Shown piece by piece: positions 16,142 through 24,360 of a stretch of 64,000 nt of DNA. The DNA lies in the NCBI RefSeq assembly GCF_900094575.1, contig NZ_FMAE01000004.1, positions 1 to 64,000 on the forward strand, given 5' to 3'. The DNA is from Bradyrhizobium yuanmingense. Its GTDB lineage: Bacteria > Pseudomonadota > Alphaproteobacteria > Rhizobiales > Xanthobacteraceae. The notes under the pieces are model-generated. The model did no database searches, was not told the DNA's origin, and saw nothing but the letters and a program-made list of their open reading frames with translations. Position 1 is the first letter of the stretch, and every line of letters starts with the position of its first letter. A program made the position numbers and the translations under genes.

Positions 16142-17353
16142 TCAGGACTTCTTCATCAGCGAGCACTTGCTCTGATCGCGGGGGATGTTGGCATCCTCGG
16201 CCGGAACGGTCGCGACCACGTCGTAGAAGTCCCACGGCGTCTTGGACTGCTCCACCGTCTTTGCTCGCAGCAGATAGTAGTCGTGGATGTGCATGCCGTC
16301 CTCGCGCACATAGCCCTTCTCCGAGAAGAAGTCGTTCACGGGCATCGAACGGAATTTTGCCAGCACGGCGGCGTTATCGAGCGTTCCGGCCGCTTCGACG
16401 GCCTTCAGATAGTGCATGGTCGCCGAGTACATACCGGCCTGAACCATGGTAGGCATGCGGCCGACCTTCTCGAAGAACCGCTTCCCGAACGCGCGCGAGG
16501 CATCGTTCCGATTCCAGTAGAAGGCCTCCGAGGTGTAGAGACCCTGCAGGTTGGGAAGGCCGACCGACTTGGCATCGGTGATCTGGAACAGCAGGGCGGC
16601 GACCCGCATTTTGCTCTTCTGGCCGAGCAGGCCAAACTCGTGAGCCTGCATCAGCGAGTTGGTGGTGTCACCGCCGGCATTGGCGAGCGCCAGCACGTTG
16701 GCGCTCGAGTTCTGCGCCTGCAGCAGGAATGAAGAGAAGTCGCTGGTGTTGAAGGGGTGCCGCACCGAACCAGCCACCTTGCCGCCGGCTTCCTTGAGCA
16801 CGGCAGACGCATCGGACTCGAAGGCTTGTCCGAAGGCATAATCGGCCGTCAGGAAGTACCATTCATTGCCGCCCTGGCCCATCAGCGCCTTCGCTGTGCT
16901 GCGCGCCAGCGTGTAGGTGTTGTAGGTCCACTGGAATGTATTGGGCGAGCATTTTTCGTTCGTGATGGCGGAAGCGCCGGCCGACGACACGATCATCATC
17001 TTGTTCTTGTCCCGTACCAGATCGGCCAGAGCCAACGCGACCGCGGAGTTTCCGATATCAAGGATAACATCCACGCCTTCCGTGTCGATCCATCTCCTGG
17101 CAATGCCCGAAGCGATGTCGGTCTTGTTCTGGTGGTCGGCGAAGACGAGTTCGATCGGCCGACCCAGCAATTTGCCGCCGAAATCAGCGATCGCCATTTT
17201 GGCGACTTCGACCGCCGCAGGCCCGGCGGCATCCGCATACTGCCCCGACTGGTCGTTGAGCACGCCAAGCTTGACCGGCTTCGATGCAGGCGCCTGCGCA
17301 TGAGCCGAAGCAAGACTCAGGAAAACCATCGATGCAGCCAGCACACTTCTCAT
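16142..17353 (-). CDS. Branched-chain-type ABC transporter substrate-binding protein (block 2)
   Basis: 403 residues. A signal peptide covers about 1-20 (LAASMVFLSLASAHA), then the type I binding fold opens with VKLGVLNDQSGQYADAAGP. It belongs to a different subfamily from the 4018 protein; SSAGASAITNEKCSPNTFQW is typical of aromatic/organic-acid binding members. No permease or ATPase genes accompany it in block 2, so it may feed the Liv complex of block 1 or one elsewhere. It is the last gene of a four-gene minus run, followed by a strong hairpin. Confidence 0.9.
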   Translation of the reverse strand: MRSVLAASMVFLSLASAHAQAPASKPVKLGVLNDQSGQYADAAGPAAVEVAKMAIADFGGKLLGRPIELVFADHQNKTDIASGIARRWIDTEGVDVILDIGNSAVALALADLVRDKNKMMIVSSAGASAITNEKCSPNTFQWTYNTYTLARSTAKALMGQGGNEWYFLTADYAFGQAFESDASAVLKEAGGKVAGSVRHPFNTSDFSSFLLQAQNSSANVLALANAGGDTTNSLMQAHEFGLLGQKSKMRVAALLFQITDAKSVGLPNLQGLYTSEAFYWNRNDASRAFGKRFFEKVGRMPTMVQAGMYSATMHYLKAVEAAGTLDNAAVLAKFRSMPVNDFFSEKGYVREDGMHIHDYYLLRAKTVEQSKTPWDFYDVVATVPAEDANIPRDQSKCSLMKKS

Positions 17354-17428
17354 TGTTTCACTCCCTTTGAAATTTTAAATGCTTGAAGTCTGGATTGATC
17401 TTGCGATGCTATCGGCGCGGATGAGGCT

Positions 17429-18601
17429 CTATTCGGCCGCCTCGCGGTATCGCTCCACGCCGTCAAGGCTTTCGCCTTTGGCGCGAAGCGCTCCGCCCCA
17501 TTTGGCAAGCCACCAGCCATATTGTTCGGGCCACTGTTCGAAATTGCCGGTCAGTCCGAAATGCTCTGCAGCGTGGAGCGCCCAGAACGGATCGTAGAGC
17601 ATCTGGCGCGCGAGGAAGATAAGGTCGGCCCGGCCGTCCTGAAGAACCTTCTCTGCGAAATCCGGGGTTCGGATCATGCCGACTGCGCCGGTCGCGATAC
17701 CCGCCTCGTGCCGGATGCGTTCGGCAAACGGCACTTGGTACCCCGGACCCCGATTGAGGTTGGCATTGGTTGATCCAGCGCGCAGATTGCCGCCCGTCGA
17801 GCAGTCGACCAGGTCGACGCCCAGTTCCTTCAATTTGCGGGAGAAAACGACGCTGTCTTCGATTTCCCAGCCTCCATCGATCCAGTCCGTCGCGGAGATG
17901 CGCACGAACAGCGGTGTCGACGAAGGAAGCGCGGCCCTCACGGCGCGCGCCACTTCGAGTGGAAAGCGCATCCGGTTTTCGAGGCTGCCGCCATATTCAT
18001 CCGTGCGGAAATTAGCGAGCGGCGACAGGAACGACTGCAACAGGTAACCGTGAGCCATGTGAAGCTCGATGACGTCGAATCCCGCAAGTAACGCTCGACG
18101 CGCGGTTGCGACGAAGGCATCGCGCACGCCGACGAGACCATCTTTGCTGAGAGGAATGGGAGTCTGGAAGCCGTCGGAGAACGCGACATCCGATGGACCC
18201 GTGGGCACCCAGGATTCCTCTCCCATCTCGATATCGCGATCGGTCAGATGGCTGTTGCCTCGAAACGCGCGCTGCTGGCTGGATTTGCGTCCGCCGTGAT
18301 TGATCTGGATCGCAGCTTTTGAGCCATGCGATTTGATGACATGGACGATCTGGCGCATGCCATCGATCTGGCCGTCCTCCCACAATCCCGGATCGCCGTT
18401 GGTGATGCGTCCCTTCCGCGTGACCGACGTCTGTTCGACAAAGACGAGACCGGCCCCGCCCTGGGCAAACTTGCCGTAGTGGACCAGATGGAACGGGGTC
18501 ACATAACCGTTCACGGCCGAATACATCCCCATCGGCGAGACGACTATGCGGTTGCTCAGCTCGACGCCACGGAATGCGATGTTTTCAAACAGCTTGACCA
18601 T
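17429..18601 (-). CDS. NADH:flavin oxidoreductase, Old Yellow Enzyme family (block 2)
   Basis: 390 residues. FMN-barrel motifs are ELHMAHGYLLQSFLSP and DEYGGSLENRMRF, with IQINHGGRKSS at the His region. The architecture resembles the YqjM-like class of single-domain ene-reductases. It is paralogous to the 14366 protein (shared SFLSP-AN-R-D-YGGS-ENRMRF). GGGGAGAT precedes the ATG. It lies 51 bp downstream of the CoA-transferase gene in the same operon and probably performs the equivalent C=C reduction in block 2. Confidence 0.92.
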   Translation of the reverse strand: MVKLFENIAFRGVELSNRIVVSPMGMYSAVNGYVTPFHLVHYGKFAQGGAGLVFVEQTSVTRKGRITNGDPGLWEDGQIDGMRQIVHVIKSHGSKAAIQINHGGRKSSQQRAFRGNSHLTDRDIEMGEESWVPTGPSDVAFSDGFQTPIPLSKDGLVGVRDAFVATARRALLAGFDVIELHMAHGYLLQSFLSPLANFRTDEYGGSLENRMRFPLEVARAVRAALPSSTPLFVRISATDWIDGGWEIEDSVVFSRKLKELGVDLVDCSTGGNLRAGSTNANLNRGPGYQVPFAERIRHEAGIATGAVGMIRTPDFAEKVLQDGRADLIFLARQMLYDPFWALHAAEHFGLTGNFEQWPEQYGWWLAKWGGALRAKGESLDGVERYREAAE

Positions 18602-18652
18602 TGTGATCTCCCCCTGAATTCGCGAACCCGGACATTCGCGCCTCGATATTCG

Positions 18653-19867
18653 TCATGCTTGTGCGATGGCGCCGACGAGGCGGAGCGCATCGATCTCGTC
18701 GTCGGACAGGCCGAGATATTGCGACAGCACTTCGCCATTGTGCTGACCGAGACGCGCGGACGGTATGTAGTCCGGCGCGGCTGTATCATGCAGCACCAGC
18801 GGACTGCGATGAACGAGGATGTCGCCGTATTCGGGATGGGCGATCTCGCGCAGCATTCCGCGGGCGTGGAGATGCTTGTCTTCGGTCACCTCGCGCAGGT
18901 CGCGAACCGCGGCGCAAGGAACACGGTTGGCGCGGCAGAGCTCCGTGATCTCGTCGCGCGTGAGCTGGGAGGACCAGTCCGACACCATCTGGTCGGTCAG
19001 GTCGATGTGCTTCAAACGGTCAAGCACCGTCTTGAAGCGCACGTCGTCGGCCAGTTCCGGCCGCCCCATCGCGCGCGTGAGTCCGATCCAGTGGGATTCG
19101 TTGACGCTGATGATGGCGACGTAGCCGTCGGATGCGGGGTAGACATTATAAGGCGCCTCGGCCAGTCCGCCGTGACGGTTGCCTGTGCGGGGAGCCGCCG
19201 CCTTGCGATTGAAGACATCGGCCAGATTCGAGGCCATTGCCGGGTAGACGGTCTCGACCATCGCGATCTCGACAAGCCGGCCGCGGCCGCTCTTCTCGCG
19301 GTCGTAGAGCGCGGTGAGGATACCCGCGTAAAGATGCACGCCGCTGATGAAGTCGGTGATAGCCGGGCCGGCCTTGACCGGCGGACCATCGGAAAATCCC
19401 GTCACGCTCATGATGCCAGACACGGCCTGTACCGTGAGGTCCATCGCCAGATTGTCGCGGCTCGGACCCGACAGGCCGTAGCCGGTGGCCGATCCGTAGA
19501 TCAGCCGCGGGTTGATGGCGCTGAGCGCGGCGTAGCCGACGCCCAGTCGATCGAGCACGCCCGGCGCGTAGTTTTCAATCAGCACATCGGCTTTCGCCGC
19601 GAGCTCCTTCAGAACCCTGGCTCCGTCAGGCGATTTCAGGTTCAGGCTGATGTTGCGCTTGTTGGCGTTCAGCATCGCGAAGGGGACGGCGTTGCCCTTG
19701 CTGATGCGGGCGCGATGGCGCACCGGCTCGCCGTTCGGCGGCTCGACCTTGATGACGGTCGCCCCGGCCTGCGCCATCAGGAAGCCGGCATACGGACCCT
19801 GATAGACCTGGCCGAGGTCGATGACGATTACGCCGTCGAGCGGCAGCTTCTTGCTGTTGTTGTCCAA
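18653..19867 (-). CDS. Family III (CaiB/BaiF) CoA-transferase (block 2)
   Basis: 404 residues. Asp172 in TDFISGVHLY matches the catalytic Asp of formyl-CoA transferase. The protein is plainly paralogous to the 8634 product across its length (VIDLGQVYQGPYAGFLMAQ; MLNANKRNISLNLKS). This suggests a similar acid acceptor. It starts 16 bp after the amidohydrolase stop, so the two are translationally close, the same pairing as in block 1 but in a different order. Confidence 0.92.
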   Translation of the reverse strand: MDNNSKKLPLDGVIVIDLGQVYQGPYAGFLMAQAGATVIKVEPPNGEPVRHRARISKGNAVPFAMLNANKRNISLNLKSPDGARVLKELAAKADVLIENYAPGVLDRLGVGYAALSAINPRLIYGSATGYGLSGPSRDNLAMDLTVQAVSGIMSVTGFSDGPPVKAGPAITDFISGVHLYAGILTALYDREKSGRGRLVEIAMVETVYPAMASNLADVFNRKAAAPRTGNRHGGLAEAPYNVYPASDGYVAIISVNESHWIGLTRAMGRPELADDVRFKTVLDRLKHIDLTDQMVSDWSSQLTRDEITELCRANRVPCAAVRDLREVTEDKHLHARGMLREIAHPEYGDILVHRSPLVLHDTAAPDYIPSARLGQHNGEVLSQYLGLSDDEIDALRLVGAIAQA

Positions 19868-19883
19868 GATGTCCTCGGTCTGG

Positions 19884-20729
19884 TCAGAAATTGTAGAGCC
19901 GCGCCGGATTGGCGATCAGGATCTTGCGGCGAGTGGCTTCGTCGGGAACGCATTCGTGAAGCAGGCGAAGCAGATCCTGAAGATCCGGCATCGTCTCGGC
20001 GCTATGGCCGACGTGAGGCCAATCGCTACCCCACACGACCTGATCTGGCGCAGCCTGAACGATGGCGCGCATGAACGGTGCAGTGTCCGCATAAGGGCGT
20101 CCAATCCGGGTGTTGCGGTCCGCACCCGAGATCTTGGTCCAATAGCGCCCGGTCTTCAGCCGGTCGGTGAAGGCCCGGAAATCCGGATGCTCGTGGCCCT
20201 TGTCAGCCATCGTCCGTGACATGTGGTCGATCACGTAGTCGAGTGGCAGCTTCTCGAGTTCGGCCGCGGCGGCGGCCAGATCCGAGCTCTCGATCCAGAG
20301 CTGGGCGTGCCAGCCGCGCTCCGCGATGCGAGGGGCGAGCTTGACCAGATCGTCGTAGCTGGTGCCGAGCGTCGAGACTGGCTTGCCGTCCTGCCGGATC
20401 ATGGTCACGCGCACCGCCTTGAAGCCGGCGTCGGTGAGCTCGTCGAGCCGCCGATCCGAGACGTCGGGCCGCAGGATCGCGACGGCGCGAAGCCTGTCGG
20501 GATAACGACGCAGCGCGTCGTAAGTCACAGCGTTATCTTCGCCCGACCCTACGGCATGGACGATCACACCGCGCGTGATCCCCAGCTTGTCCCAGACGGC
20601 AAAGGCGTCCTCGATCGTGAACGGCTTAGCCGCGGTGAAGCGTCCCTCGCTTGCGGGCGGAAAACGATCGAAGGGACCGTAGATGTGAAAGTGACAATCG
20701 CAGCTGCCTTCGGGCAATCGGTGGTTCAT
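19884..20729 (-). CDS. Amidohydrolase 2 family, LigI-like (block 2)
   Basis: 281 residues from the ATG at 20729. It is paralogous to the 12921 protein: CDCHFHIYGPFDRFP near the N-terminus, MADKGHEHPDFRAF in the middle and WGSDWPHVGH near the C-terminus. The frame is open to 20801, but the 20729 start has AGGAA about 10 bp upstream and fits the paralog. It likely opens a lactone-type ring or a related ester. It is the first gene of the block 2 minus operon, so the control region 20730-21199 drives it. Confidence 0.88.
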   Translation of the reverse strand: MNHRLPEGSCDCHFHIYGPFDRFPPASEGRFTAAKPFTIEDAFAVWDKLGITRGVIVHAVGSGEDNAVTYDALRRYPDRLRAVAILRPDVSDRRLDELTDAGFKAVRVTMIRQDGKPVSTLGTSYDDLVKLAPRIAERGWHAQLWIESSDLAAAAAELEKLPLDYVIDHMSRTMADKGHEHPDFRAFTDRLKTGRYWTKISGADRNTRIGRPYADTAPFMRAIVQAAPDQVVWGSDWPHVGHSAETMPDLQDLLRLLHECVPDEATRRKILIANPARLYNF

Positions 20730-21199
20730 GCTTTCAAATTCCTGTTCGGTCTCGAGAGGTGTTGCCGCCACCGCGCGCAGCGGCTTGGCCGGAGTCGCCA
20801 TCGTGAGCGGGCTGGTTTGATCTCGGGGAGAACGGTCGCGGGCTTCGACACGGCGATGGGGAGCCCGCGCAGCGACCGGCCGATTTCAGTCAATCGCGGC
20901 TGAAAAATTCATTCGCGGCTCCATGACGCCTCCCTGCAAGTCCCGCCAGCTGTGGCAGGCATTTTTGTTTTTGAGCGGCGACAACGCCGCAGCCTCGTCG
21001 GCGGGGAGAACAATATTAGCGGGACCGCTTGGAGTCCATCAGGTTACAGATATGTAGTTCTATTTCCATATATATAGAAAAGAGTTGCGGTCGGACGTCG
21101 ATAGGTGCTAATTTGTTGCTGGCCTCGTCGATTTGTTCTGTCAGGTCAGAGTTCTGTTCCCGCGCGCGTTCGAGCAGAATTGTTTCTACATATGTGTAA
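20730..21199. other. Divergent control region of block 2
   Basis: This 470-bp gap separates the amidohydrolase (minus) from the IclR gene (plus). It holds the operator candidates listed at 21044-21081 and 21183-21200 and an AT-rich stretch around 21060-21080. No gene with a ribosome binding site is seen. Confidence 0.6.
21044..21081. promoter_or_regulatory. Paired IclR operator candidates, block 2
   Basis: TTACAGATATG at 21044-21054 is the exact reverse complement of the 11-mer that occurs twice at 3065-3095. A second, weaker copy (TTCCATATATA, 8 of 11) starts 20 bp later at 21064, the same two-turn spacing as in block 1. It extends into an imperfect palindrome TTTCC-ATATATA-GAAA. Confidence 0.6.
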
Positions 21200-21200
21200 A
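21183..21200. promoter_or_regulatory. IclR operator candidate overlapping the regulator start
   Basis: TTTCTACATATGTGTAAA is an imperfect palindrome containing CATATGTGTAA (10 of 11 match to the block 1 motif) at 21189-21199. It ends on the first base of the IclR start codon, so binding would block expression of the regulator itself. Confidence 0.5.
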
Positions 21201-21940
21201 TGACAAATTCCAGCATCAAGTCCGCCAAGCGCGTCTTCGAGGTCCTCGAATATTTTGAGGATGTGAAGCGCCCGATCTCCCTGAAGGAGGTGGCGACGAA
21301 GTGCGATTATCCGACCTCCAGTGCCGCTGCCCTGTTGAAGAGCATGGCGATGCTCGGATACCTATTCTACGACAGCTACAACCGCACCTACATGCCGACG
21401 ATGCGCATCGCGCAAATGGGTCGATGGCTGGACACGGGGCTCTTTGGCGACAGCGCCATCCTTGCCTTAGTCGATTTTGTCCATGGGAAACTCGACGAGC
21501 TTGTCAGCATCAGCACACAATCTGATCTGCATGCTCAGTACATTCACGCCTTGCAAACCAGCAAGCGCCTTCGTTTCGAAGTGAAGCCCGGCGATGTCCG
21601 GCCGCTCGCAATCAGCGGAATCGGACGCACATTGCTCAGTGGTCATACCGACGTGGAGATTGAACGGCTCCTGCGGCGGATTAACGCCGTTTGCCCGCCG
21701 GAAGAGCACTTCGAACTGAACGCGCTGATGAAGATCGTCAACAGCATCCGGCGCGACGGTTACATGTTCTCCAAGCACATTGTCGTCCAGGACGCCGGCG
21801 TCATCGCCGTCCTGCTGCCAAAGCGTGATTTCGGACGCAACTTGGTCCTTGGCGTCGGCGGGCCGGTGTCCCGCCTTGAGGAAAGGCAGGACGAAATCCT
21901 CGCCTGTATCCGGGAAGGTATCGCGAGATTCTTATCGTGA
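21200..21940 (+). CDS. IclR-family transcriptional regulator (block 2)
   Basis: 246 residues. HTH region about 8-60 (RPISLKEVATKCDYPTSSAA), effector domain about 75-240. It is paralogous to the 2270 regulator along its length. The recognition helices share S-LKEVA and Y-SSA, consistent with a shared DNA motif. It is divergent from the amidohydrolase operon (20729 to 16142) that it presumably controls. The operator at 21183-21200 overlaps its own start codon and no good ribosome binding site is seen upstream, so the transcript may be nearly leaderless or poorly translated. Confidence 0.92.
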   Translation: MTNSSIKSAKRVFEVLEYFEDVKRPISLKEVATKCDYPTSSAAALLKSMAMLGYLFYDSYNRTYMPTMRIAQMGRWLDTGLFGDSAILALVDFVHGKLDELVSISTQSDLHAQYIHALQTSKRLRFEVKPGDVRPLAISGIGRTLLSGHTDVEIERLLRRINAVCPPEEHFELNALMKIVNSIRRDGYMFSKHIVVQDAGVIAVLLPKRDFGRNLVLGVGGPVSRLEERQDEILACIREGIARFLS

Positions 21941-22211
21941 CCTGACAGATTGAAGAAAATAGCATCGACTCAAAGCTCGCGCCTGAAAGTCTGTCGGCAT
22001 ACATGGTTGGTTGCGACGGATTGCCGGACACTGATCCAAACCTACGTCATAGGGATTGTGCTTTTCACTTACCAATCACCCCCCCATGTTGGGCATCGGA
22101 CGATTACTGACACCAGTCGGAACGTTGATGCCAAGGCCTGCGTTTCCGCGTCGGACCATGAGGTTGTGGTCCGTCATCACCTCGTTCTGACGCCATTCAG
22201 GGATCCTGGCC

Positions 22212-22845
22212 ATGAAGCTCTATACCCATCCCGGCGCAAGCTCGCTCTCGGTCCACATCCTGTTGCGCGAGATCGGGCTGCCCTTCAGCATCGAGGTCGT
22301 CAACGTCACCGCCAAGCAGCGCGCCGACGGGTCGGACTACAAGGCCGTCGCCTCGCGTGGCATGGTGCCGTTGCTCGAGCTGGACAATGGCGAGCGGCTG
22401 ACGGAGAACCTCGTTATCGTCCAGTATCTCTGCGATCGTTCCGAGCGCCACGACCTGATGCCTCCGGCGGGCACCATGTCCCGCTACCGCGTCATGGAGT
22501 GGCAGAGCTTCATCGCCGCCGAACTGCACAAGAGTCTCGTGCCGTTGTACTGGCCGGGCGTCGAAACCCGGACGGGCGAACTCGCGGTCGTCCGCATCCG
22601 CGGGCGGCTCGGCTTCGTCGAGCGAAATGACCGGGTCGTTCCTGACCGGCGACATTTTCACCGCGGCCGACACCTATCTGTTCGTGATCGCGAGCTGGAC
22701 GCGCTGTTTCAAGATCCCGCTCGATGATTGTCCGCGGCTGCTCGGCCTGCTGGAACGGGTCGGCCGCCGGCCCTCGGTGCACGCTGCGCTCGCAGCGGAA
22801 GGTCCCGGGTTTGTCACCGTCAGCGACCTCACGCCGCTTCTCTGA
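22212..22845 (+). pseudogene. Glutathione S-transferase gene broken by a frameshift
   Basis: The first frame encodes a GST N-terminal thioredoxin-like domain (KLYTHPGASSLSVHILLREI; GMVPLLELDNGERLTE) and part of the helical domain to about residue 136. The remaining helical domain (MTGSFLTGDIFTAADTYLFV, then the normal C-terminus) continues in the +1 frame from about 22620 to 22845. Joined, they give a full-length GST of about 210 residues. The shift lies near 22612-22627. It is either a real inactivating indel or a sequence error. The product would be a cytosolic detoxification or isomerase-type GST. Confidence 0.85.
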
Positions 22846-22851
22846 TCTCGT

Positions 22852-22877
22852 TGCCGAAGGCCCTGAGGCCTTCGGCA
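22852..22877. terminator. Hairpin after the GST gene
   Basis: TGCCGAAGGCC (22852-22862) pairs perfectly with GGCCTTCGGCA (22867-22877) around the tetraloop CTGA, 7 bp beyond the GST stop. No T-run, but stem and position indicate a terminator. Confidence 0.65.
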
Positions 22878-23048
22878 GTCATCGCATCCATCGCTCGAGG
22901 CACGCCGGACAAAGGCGGCCTCGTGCCGTTATGTCCGGCTGATGTCTCAGCATCTGAACCGCTGCCGAGACCGGGAGCCGCGGCCGGCAGGTTCGCGCGA
23001 TCCGGCGCAGCCGGGCGCGCGGTCCATGCACTGCGAGAGGTGCGCTCT

Positions 23049-23426
23049 TCAGCCGGCGGCGCCGGAGTCCAGCGCGCGGCCGATCTGCTCGATCAACGCG
23101 TTGAGCTGCAGCGGCTTCGGCAACACCGCCACCACGCCCGGTCGGCTGAGCGCGAAGCTCTGGTTGTCCTTGGCGTAAGCGGTGATCAGGATGATCGGAA
23201 TCCGGCTGCCGGACTGCGCCAGGCGATCGGCCAATTCGATTCCGGACATTCCAGCCATCTGGACATCGCTGAGAATGCAGCAGGTCTCGGTCCATGCGTC
23301 CGAGGCCAGGAACTCCTCGGCGCTGGCGAACAGCCGGGCGCTGTAGCCGACGCTTTCGATCAGGGCCAGCAAGGATTGCCGGACGTCCTCATCATCATCG
23401 ATGATGGATAGCAATCGTCCGGCCAA
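23049..23426 (-). CDS. Stand-alone response-regulator receiver domain protein
   Basis: 125 residues, CheY/FixJ-type receiver only. The acidic pocket is IIDDDEDV near residues 8-15, the phosphoacceptor Asp54 lies in ILSDVQMAG, and the conserved Lys is in AVLPKPLQ. There is no output domain. The start is TTG at 23426, seven bases after a perfect AAGGAGG; an upstream ATG at 23465 lacks one. It is transcribed away from the FixJ-like regulator at 23698, and a hybrid phosphorelay or sink role with the kinase at 24357-26405 is plausible. Confidence 0.85.
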   Translation of the reverse strand: MAGRLLSIIDDDEDVRQSLLALIESVGYSARLFASAEEFLASDAWTETCCILSDVQMAGMSGIELADRLAQSGSRIPIILITAYAKDNQSFALSRPGVVAVLPKPLQLNALIEQIGRALDSGAAG

Positions 23427-23697
23427 AGATGATCCTCCTTGCGCTCTCGGCCGAGCCGGGAACATCTGATTTTTGCGGATTGAGAGTTAAAGACTAGCGC
23501 ATTCAGTCTTTTCCTCGATCAATATCCGTCACACTGAACGAGGGATGCCGCCGATGCAACGCGATTAGGCGCTTGTGGCCGACTACCAAGGTATAGGGCA
23601 GGGTAAATACGGGGGCGTTGAGGCCGGTGATCGGGTTTGGTAGCCTGTATTCGGGCGATCGGAGCGATGCCCTGTGCTGGCGAGCCAGAGGAGCGAG

Positions 23698-24360
23698 ATG
23701 CTGTCGCCCGACCCGTCAACTTCGAAGCGGAGGCCGAATATTGTGAGCGCGCCGACCGGTGATCCCGTGGTTCTGGTCGTGGATGACGACATCGCGGTGC
23801 GCGAGAGTCTCGGGGATCTGCTGGCTTCGGTCGGTATCGAGTCCCTGCTGTACGGCTCAACCCAGGAACTGTTGTCGGCCGGTCTACCGGATCGGCCAGC
23901 CTGCCTGGTGCTCGACCTCCGCTTGCCCGGGACCAGCGGGCTCGAACTGCAGTCGCGATTGACTGAGATGGGTTTCACGATCCCGGTAATCTTCATTACG
24001 GGCCACGGGGATGTCCCGACCTCGGTGCGGGCCATGAAGGCGGGAGCCGTCGATTTTCTGCCGAAGCCGTTTCGGCATCAGGAGTTGCTTGACGCCGTTC
24101 TGGGGGCCTTGCGCGAGGACGAGGAGCGGCGCTCGAAAGACGAGGAGATGGTGCAATTGCGCCGGCTGGCGCAGCGGCTCACGGCGCGCGAGCGCGACGT
24201 GTTGCGTGGAGTCGGCCGCGGCCTTCTCAACAAGCAGATCGCTCACGAACTCGGAGTGTCCGAGATCACCGTGAAAATGCATCGCAGCAGCGCCAAGCGA
24301 AAGCTCAACGCCGTATCCGCTGCGGATATCGTCGGCAAGATCGCCGCGCTCGGCCTCTAA
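23698..24360 (+). CDS. FixJ/NarL-type response regulator with LuxR HTH
   Basis: 220 residues. The receiver domain covers about 1-125, with VVDDDIAVRESL and phosphoacceptor Asp73 in LVLDLRLPGTSGLEL. The LuxR-type HTH covers about 155-215 (LTARERDVLRGVGRGLLNKQ; GVSEITVKMHRSSAKRKL). AGAGGAG precedes the ATG at 23698. It is convergent with, and overlaps by 4 bp, the histidine kinase gene at 24357, its likely partner. Domain order matches FixJ, TodT and StyR, which control aromatic degradation; the target here is unknown. Confidence 0.92.
   Translation: MLSPDPSTSKRRPNIVSAPTGDPVVLVVDDDIAVRESLGDLLASVGIESLLYGSTQELLSAGLPDRPACLVLDLRLPGTSGLELQSRLTEMGFTIPVIFITGHGDVPTSVRAMKAGAVDFLPKPFRHQELLDAVLGALREDEERRSKDEEMVQLRRLAQRLTARERDVLRGVGRGLLNKQIAHELGVSEITVKMHRSSAKRKLNAVSAADIVGKIAALGL

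Noticed and set aside
18326..20074. Long plus-strand open frame of 582 codons
   Set aside because: Antisense to the OYE, CoA-transferase and amidohydrolase genes; its His/Arg/Asp-rich sequence is the usual GC-rich shadow.
21016..21228. 70-codon minus-strand frame between amidohydrolase and IclR genes
   Set aside because: It covers the AT-rich operator region, overlaps the IclR start and has no ribosome binding site or family resemblance.
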